NCBI GenBank assembly: GCA_040753795.1 | Contig: JBFMDX010000014.1 | Location: 1-64,000, forward strand | Length of the DNA stretch: 64,000 bases | Origin: Thermodesulfobacteriota bacterium | Lineage (GTDB): Bacteria; Desulfobacterota; Desulfobacteria; Desulfobacterales; Desulfosudaceae | Direction of reading: 5' to 3' | Shown: positions 7,826 to 16,235 of the stretch, piece after piece | How positions within the stretch are numbered: position 1 is the first letter of the stretch | Layout: the number at the start of each line of letters is the position of its first letter | Made by a program: the position numbers and the translations under genes | Notes under the pieces: model-generated | Seen by the model: the letters and a program-made list of their open reading frames with translations, nothing else | Database searches by the model: none | What the model was told of the DNA's origin: nothing

Positions 7826-9322
7826 CTATTTAATCTGCCCCACAGCCGCCAGGTACAGCAGGGCCGACGATCCGTTCAGCCCCAGCAGTTGTTCCGCCTC
7901 ATTGTCGTAAAAGGCGCCGATCCCGCAGCACCCCAGGCCCATGGCCGTGGCCGCCAGGTAAACGGCATGCCCCAGCCGTCCGGCGGTCATCATGGCGTAA
8001 CGGTATCCCCTGGGGCCCAGACGGCGATCGATGGTGTCCAGATTGGTCATGAACAGAAAATGGACGGCGGCGTTCTTCAGCCATTCCTGGTTCAGGCAGG
8101 CGGCGGTCATGGACGGAATCAGATCCATGGCGGCCACGGAGCCGAACTGCCGCGAGGCCGGATTCAGCAGGTAAAACCCCGGTCTGATGTCATCCACATT
8201 CCAGCAGAGAAAACCGGTCTGAACGGTCTTTGAAACGGCCGGAACCTCCTGCTCGCCGGTCAGGCATGCCCGGCAGATCATTTCCAGCAGGCAGGCGAAT
8301 TGCCCGGTTGAAACCGGCTCGGGGATAAAGTTGCGCCGCGACCGCCGTCGTATCACGGCCTGGGCATAACCGAACCGTATGGGGTCATTGCCGGGATCAA
8401 AAGAAAACAGAAAAGGCCGCCATTGATCGATGGCAAGGCCCAGGTCGGGCGCCTGGATATCCGGGACATCGACGGGAACGGGCAGGACGGTTTCCCCGGA
8501 CCGATGGGCCACGGCAATTTCCTCGTAAGCGGTTTCCGTTTCCGAAACCCGGCTGGCGGCGGCGATTCGGAGCGGCAGTTCATCCAGGGCGCTTATCGAA
8601 AGCGGTGATGGGGCGCTGCCCCTGCCGATGCGGATGCCGGCCAGACCGACTTCACGGTCCGGATCAACCCCCAGCAGGCGATTGATCTGATGATCGTCAA
8701 AATCATAGAACAACGCGCCCGGTTGGCCGGCGGCGACCAGGGCCAGGCGGGCGCTTTCAACCAGATGACCGCCGTCCAGCAGAACATAGCGGTAAGCGCG
8801 GTTGCGGTATTTCCAGGCGCTTCGAAAGAAGATGCCGGAGATGAGGAAAACACCGTGGCTGTCCTCGGCTTCCGGCATGAACGCCCGGAAATCGCCGTCA
8901 CGAAGACGGGTCAGTTGCCGCTGGTGCGGTTCATAATGATAAAGCCCCGCCGTCAGGTCGTCACTGCCGAACCAGGCCAGATAAAGCTCGTTGGGGTAAA
9001 GCGCCCCGGCCGACGGGGGGCTGCGGTAATAAAAATAACCGCCCTGATGACGGGACCGGCCGGTCAGTCCATTGGCCAGATAGAAGATTCTGGACAGGTC
9101 TTCCATATCCGGAGGAGCGGGCCGGTCATCGGTTACGCTCCCGGAAGAAACGACGTCCCATTCCCCGGGGAAAAGGCTGGAGATTTCCGGGAGTGTCACG
9201 GCGGGAAGATCGCTATAGGACTTGAATTGCCGTGGCTGGGCGGCCCAGTTCATGGGGTGGGGCGTCATCCGGTGACGGTCATAGGCGGTGAGGCGATGAT
9301 AGTGCCGGGACGTTTTTGTCAT
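7826..9322 (-). CDS. SagB/ThcOx-family nitroreductase-fold dehydrogenase
   Basis: The 498-residue protein contains two nitroreductase-like halves. The first, about residues 90-250, holds the SPPSAGALYPNELYLAW core. The second, about 310-498, starts with RRRSRRNF and contains GHAVYLAATAMGLGCCGIGAF. This doubled layout is typical of SagB/ThcOx proteins. Some family members are FMN enzymes that oxidise azoline rings in thiazole/oxazole-modified peptides. No YcaO, leader peptidase or precursor peptide gene is nearby, so a peptide-modifying role is not supported here. The ATG at 9322 is preceded by GAGGTG. It is transcribed divergently from signal peptidase I. Confidence 0.85.
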   Translation of the reverse strand: MTKTSRHYHRLTAYDRHRMTPHPMNWAAQPRQFKSYSDLPAVTLPEISSLFPGEWDVVSSGSVTDDRPAPPDMEDLSRIFYLANGLTGRSRHQGGYFYYRSPPSAGALYPNELYLAWFGSDDLTAGLYHYEPHQRQLTRLRDGDFRAFMPEAEDSHGVFLISGIFFRSAWKYRNRAYRYVLLDGGHLVESARLALVAAGQPGALFYDFDDHQINRLLGVDPDREVGLAGIRIGRGSAPSPLSISALDELPLRIAAASRVSETETAYEEIAVAHRSGETVLPVPVDVPDIQAPDLGLAIDQWRPFLFSFDPGNDPIRFGYAQAVIRRRSRRNFIPEPVSTGQFACLLEMICRACLTGEQEVPAVSKTVQTGFLCWNVDDIRPGFYLLNPASRQFGSVAAMDLIPSMTAACLNQEWLKNAAVHFLFMTNLDTIDRRLGPRGYRYAMMTAGRLGHAVYLAATAMGLGCCGIGAFYDNEAEQLLGLNGSSALLYLAAVGQIK

Positions 9323-9420
9323 GGCGCACCTCGGGCTTGATAAAGATTGACGGGGCAGGTAACTATATTCAATAATACCATGAAAAGAGAAAAAAAGTCC
9401 ATTGATTCCCGAAGGTGATG

Positions 9421-9918
9421 ATGACCGCAGGCACCATCCGCCGCTTTCTGTTTCCGCGACCGGACCGGCGCTATCTTGTCCGTGTCCTGATAGTCGCCCT
9501 CACCGCTTTTGTCATTTTCAAATTTGTTTTGATCCCCTTTCGTATCAGCGGGGACAGCATGTGGCCGACCTACCGGAACGGAGGCATGAACTTCTGTTTT
9601 ACCCTGGCCTTTCTTTTTTCCGATCCCGTCCGAGCGGATGTGGTCACCATCCGGCTGGCCGGGAACCGGGCCATGCTGCTTAAACGGATCGTGGCCCTGG
9701 AGAATGACACGGTCGAGTTCCGGGATGGCCGGTTGCTGGTCAATCAGCAGGTGGTGCCGGAACCTTATGTGTCCGGACCGTGCGACTGGAACCTGCCCCC
9801 GCGCACGGTCAAACCCGGTCATGTTTACGTGGTCGGTGACAACCGCAGCGTGCCCATGGATCGGCACCACTTCGGGCAGACCCCTGTTGAAAGGATTGTC
9901 GGAGAGCCCCTATGGTAA
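9421..9918 (+). CDS. lepB: Signal peptidase I
   Basis: This 165-residue inner-membrane serine protease would remove signal peptides from exported proteins. One transmembrane segment spans about residues 18-40. Catalytic Ser46 lies in SGDSM, Lys88 in LLKRIVALE, and the GDNR box lies at about residue 140. It is short for the family, close to the minimal single-TM forms. I chose the ATG at 9421, six bases after GAAGG; ATG 9418 and GTG 9415 are in-frame alternatives. Its stop overlaps the next gene by 7 bp, so the two are translationally coupled. Confidence 0.9.
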   Translation: MTAGTIRRFLFPRPDRRYLVRVLIVALTAFVIFKFVLIPFRISGDSMWPTYRNGGMNFCFTLAFLFSDPVRADVVTIRLAGNRAMLLKRIVALENDTVEFRDGRLLVNQQVVPEPYVSGPCDWNLPPRTVKPGHVYVVGDNRSVPMDRHHFGQTPVERIVGEPLW

Positions 9919-10412
9919 AATCAAAGCATCTGCTGATCGCCGCCGTGCTGGTGGCGGCCGGCATCACCGGTTTTCTGCTGTTTTACAGCAGCGATGAGAC
10001 CGTCATTAAAAAGCGGTTCAAGTCCCTGGCCGCGGATTTTTCCCGGGAGTCTCCGGAAAACGATCTGCTGAACGCGGCCAAATCCAAGCGAATCGCCAAC
10101 ATGTTCGCGAAAACCTGCCGGGTGGTTATCCCCGACTATGACGTGGCCCGGACCTTTTCCCGGGACGATGTTCAGCCCTATGTGATGATGGCACGGTCCC
10201 GGTACAAGGATATAGCCATTAATTTTTTTGACTTTTTCATCTCTTTCCCTGGACAGGGCCGGGCCGCGGTCAATGTCAGCGTCTTTGTCCGGGCCACCCC
10301 CGTGGCCGGGGAGCCGGTCCAGGAAATCCACGAAATGGTGTTTTCCCTGGAAAAAGGGGAGGAGGAGTGGCTGTTTACGGATATTGAGAGCGTGGAGGTA
10401 TTAGAGAAATAA
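9912..10412 (+). CDS. Membrane-anchored protein of unknown function coupled to signal peptidase
   Basis: I do not recognise this 166-residue protein by name. One N-terminal hydrophobic segment (residues 7-26) is followed by a probably periplasmic domain with alternating helices and strands, ending in strands around FSLEKGEEEWLFTDIE. The overall pattern is reminiscent of NTF2/SnoaL-like folds, but that is a guess. The start codon lies inside the last codons of lepB (overlap ATGGTAA), implying coordinated production and perhaps a joint role in export. Confidence 0.75.
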   Translation: MVKSKHLLIAAVLVAAGITGFLLFYSSDETVIKKRFKSLAADFSRESPENDLLNAAKSKRIANMFAKTCRVVIPDYDVARTFSRDDVQPYVMMARSRYKDIAINFFDFFISFPGQGRAAVNVSVFVRATPVAGEPVQEIHEMVFSLEKGEEEWLFTDIESVEVLEK

Positions 10413-10430
10413 AAACTTAGGAAGCATGCG

Positions 10431-10625
10431 GAAGGGGATCTTGTTCGCTCCCCGGCCATTTTGGGCGGGCTCAAGTATTCTGGCTGAATTTCTCGAACTC
10501 GGGCTGTTCAACAGGTCATGAAATGTCCGAAATCCACCCTCATACAACGAGAAATTCTTTACGCCAGAATCCTTGAGCCCTTGTTTCCCAAAATGCCCGC
10601 AGGTCGCTTACAAAAAACCCCTTTT
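10431..10625 (+). repeat. Long palindromic element, copy A
   Basis: The element folds on itself over nearly its whole length. Paired arms include AAGGGG/CCCCTT, GGGCTCAAG/CTTGAGCCC, ATTCTGGC/GCCAGAAT and GAATTTCTCG/CGAGAAATTC. The family core TTTCTCGAACTCGGGCT is present. The usual short apical loop is replaced by about 30 extra bases before CCCTCATACAACGAG. It lies 18 bp after the hypothetical gene and could act as its terminator, although no long T-run follows. It faces copy B, 62 bp downstream in opposite orientation. Confidence 0.85.
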
Positions 10626-10687
10626 CCGAATGCGCTCTATTCAAATATTTGAGCAGGTGGAAACCGTTCCACATATACCATGGACGT

Positions 10688-10885
10688 TGCAAAAAGTGTG
10701 TTGGTGAGCGCCGTTGAGCCTTTTGGGAAATAGCCGGGTGGCGTCATCCGCGAAAAGCGTTTCTCGCTGTCCGAGGGCGCCGGCAGAAATTTTAGAATAT
10801 CCTGCGCAGCCCGAGTTCGAGAAACGCCGCGGATGAGGACAGCCGGCCCCAAAAGGGTCAGGGCGCGAACCAACATGCTTTTGGC
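10688..10885 (-). repeat. Long palindromic element, copy B
   Basis: Same family as copy A, inverted. Arms include TGTTGGT/ACCAACA, CCTTTTGG/CCAAAAGG and GCGTTTCTCG/CGAGAAACGC. The core stem differs from the usual GAATTTCTCG at two positions, and the opposite arm carries the matching changes. The apical loop is enlarged by about 25 bases. Its outer arms closely resemble those of copy E, making these two the nearest relatives in the window. Confidence 0.85.
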
Positions 10886-10917
10886 AATAACGCTGGCGCA
10901 TCCTCCCAATAATCACA

Positions 10918-10941
10918 GGGGCGACCGCCGGTCGCCCCTAC
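10918..10941 (-). repeat. GTAG-type REP palindrome
   Basis: GGGGCGACC and GGTCGCCCC (9-bp stem, 3-nt loop). On the minus strand the palindrome is headed directly by GTAG, the tetranucleotide that marks REP sequences moved by RAYT transposases. A near-identical copy is at 17058-17083. Confidence 0.75.
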
Positions 10942-11115
10942 GCCGTTTTCCCGAAAGGCGGTCTGAAAAACGCCCCTGCGTTCCCCCGGAAGGCAGCCTG
11001 TCGACCAGTCACGGTAAATAACCCCAAAAAAATCTCACAATCACCCTGATTCGGCAACTGCCTCTTGTAATCCCGTGCCTAATGGCTTAAATTCTTCCTG
11101 TTATTCAACAAAAAA

Positions 11116-11188
11116 CTTAACACTTAAAACTTAATCACTTAACACTTAAAACTTAATCACTTAACACTTAACACTTAAAACTTAATCA
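11116..11188 (+). repeat. AT-rich tandem repeats before the epimerase gene
   Basis: Three head-to-tail copies of the 22-bp unit CTTAACACTTAAAACTTAAT-CA occur at 11116-11137, 11138-11159 and 11160-11188. The third contains an extra internal CTTAACA. The array ends 11 bases before the ATG, and no ribosome-binding site separates them. Copy-number change could therefore alter expression of the downstream operon. Confidence 0.85.
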
Positions 11189-11199
11189 CTTTTAATTCT

Positions 11200-12249
11200 A
11201 TGCCCACCTCATACGAAAAATTAACGCAACAACTCGCTTCCGATCCCCGTACCTGGCTGGTCACCGGCGTGGCCGGTTTCATCGGCTCCAATCTGCTGGA
11301 AACGCTGCTTCAGCTTGACCAGAAAGTGGTCGGGCTGGACAATTTTTTTACCGGCCACCGTCATAATCTCGACGAGGTGCGTCATTCGGTGGCCGACAGC
11401 CAGTGGGAGCGTTTCCGGTTTATCGAAGGCGATATCCGGGACCCGGAAACCTGCCGCATGGTCTGCCAGGGCGTGGACTATGTCCTGCACCAGGCGGCCC
11501 TGGGATCGGTCCCCCGGTCCATCGAGGATCCGATCCTGACCAACGCCTGCAACATCAGCGGTTTTGTGAACATGCTGGTGGCGGCCCGGGACGCGAAGGC
11601 CAAGCGGTTTGTCTATGCCGCTTCCAGTTCCACCTACGGTGACCAGCCGGATCTGCCCAAAAAAGAGGATATCATCGGCAAGCCCCTGTCGCCCTATGCG
11701 GTGACCAAGCTGGTCAATGAACTGTACGCGGACGTGTTCGCCTCGGCTTACGGCACCGAGGCCGTGGGACTGCGTTACTTTAATGTGTTCGGCCCCCGCC
11801 AGGACCCGGACGGTGCCTATGCCGCGGTCATCCCCCTGTGGATCGGCGCCCTGTTAAGGGGCCGGCCGGTCTACATCAACGGCGACGGCGAGACCAGCCG
11901 CGACTTCTGCTATATTGCCAACGCGGTCCAGGCCAACCTGCTGGCGGCCCTGACCGAAAATCCGGAGGCCGTCAACCGGGTTTATAATGTCGCCGTGGGC
12001 GAACGCATCAGCCTGAACACCCTTTTTTCACACCTGCGCGACAACCTGGGCCAGCGATTTCCAGAGATCCTGAAAGTCGACCCGATCTACCGGGATTTCC
12101 GGACGGGCGACGTGCGTCACTCCCAGGCGGACATCACCCGGGCGAAAACCCTGCTGGGTTACGTTCCCACTCATGATGTGGGGCAGGGGCTGGTTGAAGC
12201 CATGGATTGGTATGTGCGATTTTTTTGTAAAGAGGAAGGTCGGCGATGA
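11200..12249 (+). CDS. UDP-N-acetylglucosamine 4-epimerase-like SDR (WbpP/TviC type)
   Basis: This 349-residue extended short-chain dehydrogenase would interconvert UDP-sugars for surface polysaccharide. The NAD-binding motif is [11 protein letters not shown] (residues 22-32). The catalytic Ser is in AASSSTYGD and the YxxxK pair is YAVTK. The N-terminal extension and [11 protein letters not shown] segment resemble WbpP and TviC, which act on UDP-GlcNAc. No recognisable Shine-Dalgarno precedes the ATG, which follows an AT-rich tandem repeat. Its stop overlaps the cobU start (ATGA), so it opens the cobalamin operon although no metabolic link is evident. Confidence 0.88.
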   Translation: MPTSYEKLTQQLASDPRTWLVTGVAGFIGSNLLETLLQLDQKVVGLDNFFTGHRHNLDEVRHSVADSQWERFRFIEGDIRDPETCRMVCQGVDYVLHQAALGSVPRSIEDPILTNACNISGFVNMLVAARDAKAKRFVYAASSSTYGDQPDLPKKEDIIGKPLSPYAVTKLVNELYADVFASAYGTEAVGLRYFNVFGPRQDPDGAYAAVIPLWIGALLRGRPVYINGDGETSRDFCYIANAVQANLLAALTENPEAVNRVYNVAVGERISLNTLFSHLRDNLGQRFPEILKVDPIYRDFRTGDVRHSQADITRAKTLLGYVPTHDVGQGLVEAMDWYVRFFCKEEGRR

Positions 12250-12773
12250 AGGAGATCGCTCTGGTTACCGGCGGCTGCCGCAGCGGAAAAAGCGCTCACG
12301 CCCTGGCCCTGGCCGCGTCCATGGCGGCCGGGCCGCGATATTTCCTGGCCACCTGCGTGCCCGGTGACCGGGAAATGCAGGACCGGGTGGCCCGGCATCA
12401 GCAGGACCGGGGAAAAGAGTGGCAGACCATCGAATGCCCGGTCGCCATCGGTGAGGCCATCCTGCGCGTATCCGAAAAAAACAATGTCGTTCTGGTGGAC
12501 TGCCTGACCCTGTGGATGAACAACCTCCTGGCGGAAACTGAAGACCAGGTCTTTCTGGAACAGCATATCGATGCGCTGACGCAGGCTCTGACCAGGGCGG
12601 CCGGAAGTGTCATCCTGGTGACCAACGAGGTCGGCTGCGGCATTGTTCCGGCCGACCGGCTGACCCGTCTGTTCCGGGACATGACCGGACTGGCCAATCA
12701 GCGCGTGGCCGCCGCCGCGGACAAGGTGGTCTGGATGGTTTCCGGCGTGCCGGTAATAATTAAGGTGGCCTAA
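12246..12773 (+). CDS. cobU: Adenosylcobinamide kinase / adenosylcobinamide-phosphate guanylyltransferase
   Basis: CobU phosphorylates adenosylcobinamide and attaches GMP, activating it for nucleotide-loop assembly. The 175-residue length is typical. The P-loop is GGCRSGKS (residues 9-16). HQQDRGKEW near residue 52 contains the conserved guanylylation region, and [11 protein letters not shown] is the family signature. It overlaps the epimerase by 4 bp and precedes cobS by 16 bp. Cytoplasmic. Confidence 0.95.
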   Translation: MKEIALVTGGCRSGKSAHALALAASMAAGPRYFLATCVPGDREMQDRVARHQQDRGKEWQTIECPVAIGEAILRVSEKNNVVLVDCLTLWMNNLLAETEDQVFLEQHIDALTQALTRAAGSVILVTNEVGCGIVPADRLTRLFRDMTGLANQRVAAAADKVVWMVSGVPVIIKVA

Positions 12774-12789
12774 AAGGAACGGGATGTAA

Positions 12790-13521
12790 ATGAAGAATAT
12801 CCTCTCGGCCCTGCGTTTTTTCACGATTCTTCCCCTGGGGGCGGGAGACGGCCAATTCGCTCCCCGGCGCCTGGCGGCCAGTCTGCCGGCAGCCGGGCTG
12901 ATCGTCGGTCTGCTGACGGCCGCTTTTGATCTGCTGGCCTCGCGCCTGTGGCCCGGTCCGGCAGCGGCGGCCCTGGATGTGGTTTTCCTGGCCGTTGTCA
13001 GCGGCGCCCTGCACCTGGACGGTCTGGCCGACACGGCCGACGGCCTTTACGGCGGCAAGACCCGGGAGCGGGCCCTGGAGATCATGAAAGACAGCCGCAC
13101 CGGCGCCATGGGCGTGGCGGCGGTGGCCTGCTGCCTGCTGGCCAAGTGGGCCGGTATTTTCAGCCTGGACGCGCCGTCCCGGTTTTTGTTTTTAACGCTC
13201 GTCCCGGCCTATGCCCGGGGCAGCGCCCTTTTCGGTTTCGCTTTTCTTTCCTATGGCCGGCAGGGGGACGGGACGGGACGGGCCTTTTTTGACGAACCCC
13301 TGTCCGTGGCCGATTTCCGCTGGCTGATTCTGCCCGCGGCCCTGTCCCTGCTGGCCGGATGGCGGTGCCTGGTACTCAATGCCGGTTTTGCCGCGGTGGT
13401 CGCGGTCGTCCTGATGTTTTACAAAAAAAGAATCAACGGCATTACCGGCGACATGCTCGGGGCCATGATCGAGGTCACGGAAACACTCCTGTTTCTGGCC
13501 GTGGCAACGAGGCTGTCATGA
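12790..13521 (+). CDS. cobS: Adenosylcobinamide-GDP ribazoletransferase (cobalamin synthase)
   Basis: CobS joins adenosylcobinamide-GDP to alpha-ribazole, completing the cobalamin lower ligand. The 243-residue protein is an integral membrane enzyme with several hydrophobic helices. Its metal/substrate motif is HLDGLADTADGLYGG (residues about 76-90), followed by KDSRTGAMG. The start follows GGAACGGGATGTAA. The gene shares ATGA with the next one, indicating translational coupling. Confidence 0.95.
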   Translation: MKNILSALRFFTILPLGAGDGQFAPRRLAASLPAAGLIVGLLTAAFDLLASRLWPGPAAAALDVVFLAVVSGALHLDGLADTADGLYGGKTRERALEIMKDSRTGAMGVAAVACCLLAKWAGIFSLDAPSRFLFLTLVPAYARGSALFGFAFLSYGRQGDGTGRAFFDEPLSVADFRWLILPAALSLLAGWRCLVLNAGFAAVVAVVLMFYKKRINGITGDMLGAMIEVTETLLFLAVATRLS

Positions 13522-14606
13522 TCAAGGGACATGGCGGCAACATATACGACCTGGCCCGGGAACTGGGCTGCCCGCCGGCGGACATCATCGACATGAGCAG
13601 CAACGTCAACCCCTTCGGGCCACCACCGGGCCTGCTTGATTTTCTGGCGGGGAAACTGGAGCAGGTCACGGCCCTGCCGGAGGTGGACGCCGGAGAGATC
13701 CGTCGCGCCTTTGCCGGCCGGCACGGCCTTGATCCTGCGCGGGTGCTGGCGGGAAACGGCACCACCCAATTGATTTACATCCTGCCCCGGTCGCTTAAAA
13801 GCCATCGTGCCCTGATCCTGGCGCCCACCTATGCCGATTACGCCGACGCCTGCCGGATGAACGGCGTGCCTTTTGATTATCTGACGGCCGATGAATGCGC
13901 GGGCTTTGTCCATAACCCGGAAGATATTTCCCGGGCCGTGGTCGATTCCGGGGCGGATACGGTCTTTATCTGCAATCCCAACAATCCCACCGGGACATTG
14001 CTGTCCGCCCGGGCCATCGCTGATCTGTGCCGGACCCATACCCGGGCCCGTTTTATTATCGACGAGTCCTATCTCGGTTTCGTGCCCGACGGAAAAAATG
14101 CGAGCATGATGTACGAAAATGTTCCGGACAACGCCATCGTGCTCAACTCCATGTCCAAGATCTTCCGGGTTCCCGGCCTGCGGATCGGGTTCGTTTTTGC
14201 GTCGCGACCGGTGACGGACGCCGTCGCGGATTTTCTTCTTCCCTGGAGCGTCAACAGCCTTTCCCAGGCCGCCGTAGCCTGGCTCATGCAAAACAACGAT
14301 GCAGTCAGCCGGTTTGTGGACCAGACCGTGGCCCTGCTCGAAGAAGAAAAGCAGTTCCTGGCCGACCGAGTCAAGGCCATTTCCGGCATCCGTTTGTTCG
14401 CTTCCGTGACGTCGTTTGTCCTGGCAGCCCTGATAAAACAGGGCCAGGCCGACGGGCTCTGCCGCTTTCTGGCCGGTCACGGCATCCTGATCCGGAACTG
14501 CGCCAATTTTTATGGACTGTCCTCCCGCCATGTGCGGTTCTCTTTGAAAACCCGCGCGGAGAACAGTATATTGGCGGATAAATTAAATGATTATTTTAAG
14601 GGGTAG
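13518..14606 (+). CDS. cobD: Threonine-phosphate decarboxylase (aminotransferase fold)
   Basis: This PLP enzyme of the histidinol-phosphate-aminotransferase family makes (R)-1-amino-2-propanol phosphate, the linker of cobalamin. The 362-residue product contains NPNNPTGTLL, IIDESYLGF and the PLP lysine in LNSMSKIFRVPGLRIGF. The N terminus HGGNIYDLARELG fits CobD/CobC rather than HisC. The start at 13518 overlaps the cobS stop by 4 bp; the frame is open further upstream but lies inside cobS. Naming varies (cobD in Salmonella, cobC in Pseudomonas). HisC cannot be fully excluded, but the operon context argues for cobalamin. Confidence 0.9.
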   Translation: MIKGHGGNIYDLARELGCPPADIIDMSSNVNPFGPPPGLLDFLAGKLEQVTALPEVDAGEIRRAFAGRHGLDPARVLAGNGTTQLIYILPRSLKSHRALILAPTYADYADACRMNGVPFDYLTADECAGFVHNPEDISRAVVDSGADTVFICNPNNPTGTLLSARAIADLCRTHTRARFIIDESYLGFVPDGKNASMMYENVPDNAIVLNSMSKIFRVPGLRIGFVFASRPVTDAVADFLLPWSVNSLSQAAVAWLMQNNDAVSRFVDQTVALLEEEKQFLADRVKAISGIRLFASVTSFVLAALIKQGQADGLCRFLAGHGILIRNCANFYGLSSRHVRFSLKTRAENSILADKLNDYFKG

Positions 14607-14616
14607 GAGAACAATC

Positions 14617-15270
14617 ATGGAAAATCCGATTCGCGCTTACTGGCAGACCCGTCTGGAGGCGGTAAAAAAGAACCTGGTTACCAATCATTTTGAAGCTCAC
14701 CTGGTGCAGACGGCCGATGAAGCCGGGCTTTTGGTCCTGGGGACCATCATTCCGGCGCTATCGCCGGCCAGCGTCGCCTGGGGCGGATCCCTGACCTTCA
14801 TGGCCTCGGGCCTGTATGACCTGCTCAAAACCCGACCGGACATGAAGGTGCTGGATACCTATGACAAGAACATTTCCCGGGAAGAGGGGCTGGAACGGCG
14901 ACGCCAGGCCCTGCTGACCGACCTGTTCATCTGCGGCACCAACGCCATCACCGACAGCGGCAAGCTGGTCAACCTGGATATGATCGGCAACCGGGTGGCG
15001 GCCCTGACCTTCGGGCCGAAACATGTCATCGTCCTGGCCGGCCGGAACAAGATCGTGGAAAACGTGGACGCGGCCGTGGCCCGGATCAAGAATTACGCCG
15101 CGCCGGTGAACACCCGTCGGCTGGACAAGAAGACCCCCTGCGCGGCCACCTCCTATTGCCAGGACTGCAACAGCCCGGACCGGATCTGCAACGTCTGGAC
15201 CATCACGGAAAAATGCTATCCCAAGGGACGGGTCAAGATCATCCTGATCAACGATGACCTCGGGTTCTGA
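14617..15270 (+). CDS. LUD-domain (lactate-utilisation-like, DUF162) protein
   Basis: The 217-residue protein matches the LUD/DUF162 fold seen in LutB/LutC and related anaerobe proteins: VAWGGSLTF near residue 47, then DLFICGTNAITDSGKLVNLD and RVAALTFGPKHVIVLAGRNKIV. A C-terminal cysteine cluster (PCAATSYCQDCNSPDRIC) could bind metal or an Fe-S cluster. Its activity is unknown. Lying between cobD and cbiB, with AGGAG before its ATG and its stop overlapping cbiB, it is clearly part of the cobalamin transcript. That makes a role in corrinoid chemistry worth considering. Confidence 0.85.
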   Translation: MENPIRAYWQTRLEAVKKNLVTNHFEAHLVQTADEAGLLVLGTIIPALSPASVAWGGSLTFMASGLYDLLKTRPDMKVLDTYDKNISREEGLERRRQALLTDLFICGTNAITDSGKLVNLDMIGNRVAALTFGPKHVIVLAGRNKIVENVDAAVARIKNYAAPVNTRRLDKKTPCAATSYCQDCNSPDRICNVWTITEKCYPKGRVKIILINDDLGF

Positions 15271-16235
15271 TGATGTTCGCCTTTTCCTGGTTCATGCTGC
15301 CGGCCGCCTTTGTCCTGGACTACCTGCTGGCTGACCCCCAGTACCCGCTTCATCCCATCCGGATTATGGGCCGGGCCGTCACCCGGGCCGAGAGGGTCTT
15401 CCGTGGCTTGTCCCTGTCGCCGTTTTCGGCCGGCCTGTTGTTCGCCCTCAGCCTGATCCTGGGCGCCTGGGTGGCGGCGGCGTTGATCCTTGTGGTCGCC
15501 GCGGCGGTTTCGCCGGTGCTGGCCGGTGCGGTTAACATCCTGATGATCTATTTCTGCGTTTCCGCCCGCAGCCTGGAAAATGAGGCCGCCGCCATCCGTA
15601 AAAGCCTGGTGGCCGGCCGGCTGGAAGACGCCAAAAACACTCTGGCCATGATCGTCGGCCGGGACGTGGATCCCCTGGACGAGTCCGGCGTCTCCCGGGC
15701 CGCCGTGGAGACCGTGGCCGAAAACCTGGTGGACGGGGTGATCTCCCCGATTTTTTACGCCGCCGTGGGCGGCGCTCCCATGGCCGTGGCCTTTAAAATG
15801 GTCAGCACCCTGGATTCCATGGTGGGCTACAAGGACGAGGATTACTTTTATTTCGGAAAGGCCGCGGCCCGGATCGACGACATCGCCAACTTCATCCCGG
15901 CCCGGATCTCGGTTTTCATTATCTCCCTGGCCGCCTTCCTGCTGTTCCGCAGCGGCAGCGACGCCCTGTCCGTAGCAAAAAAAGACAGACGCAGGCACAG
16001 CAGTCCCAACGCCGGTTACCCGGAGGCGGCCTTTTCCGGAGCCCTTTCGGTTCAATTAGGCGGGCCGAATTACTACCAGGGCGAACTGGTGGACAAACCT
16101 TATATCGGCGAAGGCCTGGGCCGGGCGCGGCCCCTGCACATCGAAAAAGCCTGCCGCCTGATGATGCTGTCGTCGATTTTGTTTATTATGCTGGCCTGCC
16201 TGGCAATGATCATCAGCCCTCCGGTGTTGCCATGA
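15270..16235 (+). CDS. cbiB: Adenosylcobinamide-phosphate synthase
   Basis: CbiB attaches aminopropanol phosphate to adenosylcobyric acid at the inner membrane. The 321-residue protein has hydrophobic helices and the family blocks LDYLLADPQYPLHPIRIMGR near the N terminus, AVETVAENLVDGVISPIFY in the middle and HSSPNAGYPEAAFSGALSVQLGG near the end. It starts at ATG 15270 in a TGATG overlap with the LUD gene; an ATG one codon later is also possible. It completes the set that acts after the CobD-type decarboxylase. Confidence 0.95.
   Translation: MMFAFSWFMLPAAFVLDYLLADPQYPLHPIRIMGRAVTRAERVFRGLSLSPFSAGLLFALSLILGAWVAAALILVVAAAVSPVLAGAVNILMIYFCVSARSLENEAAAIRKSLVAGRLEDAKNTLAMIVGRDVDPLDESGVSRAAVETVAENLVDGVISPIFYAAVGGAPMAVAFKMVSTLDSMVGYKDEDYFYFGKAAARIDDIANFIPARISVFIISLAAFLLFRSGSDALSVAKKDRRRHSSPNAGYPEAAFSGALSVQLGGPNYYQGELVDKPYIGEGLGRARPLHIEKACRLMMLSSILFIMLACLAMIISPPVLP

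Larger units (their letters stand above)
10413..11199. other. 787-bp gene-free stretch built of repeats
   Basis: Between the lepB operon and the epimerase gene no credible coding frame is seen. The stretch holds two long palindromic elements in opposite orientation (10431-10625 and 10688-10885), one REP palindrome (10918-10941) and an AT-rich tandem repeat just before the epimerase start. Short frames here are by-products of the palindromes. Confidence 0.8.

Noticed and set aside
7826-9322. SagB-like gene considered as part of a thiazole/oxazole-modified peptide cluster
   Set aside because: No YcaO, precursor peptide, protease or exporter gene lies near it.
11116-11188. Regular repeats considered as a CRISPR array
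   Set aside because: The units are directly adjacent with no unique spacers, and no cas genes are present.
12173-13000. Search for a cobalamin riboswitch in front of the cob genes
   Set aside because: The genes are packed inside an operon with overlapping starts, and the region before the epimerase contains only repeats.
13419-14531. Long minus-strand frame opposite cobD, and similar frames opposite cobU/cobS and the alpha-2-macroglobulin gene
   Set aside because: All mirror strongly supported genes, and none shows a family signature or ribosome-binding site.
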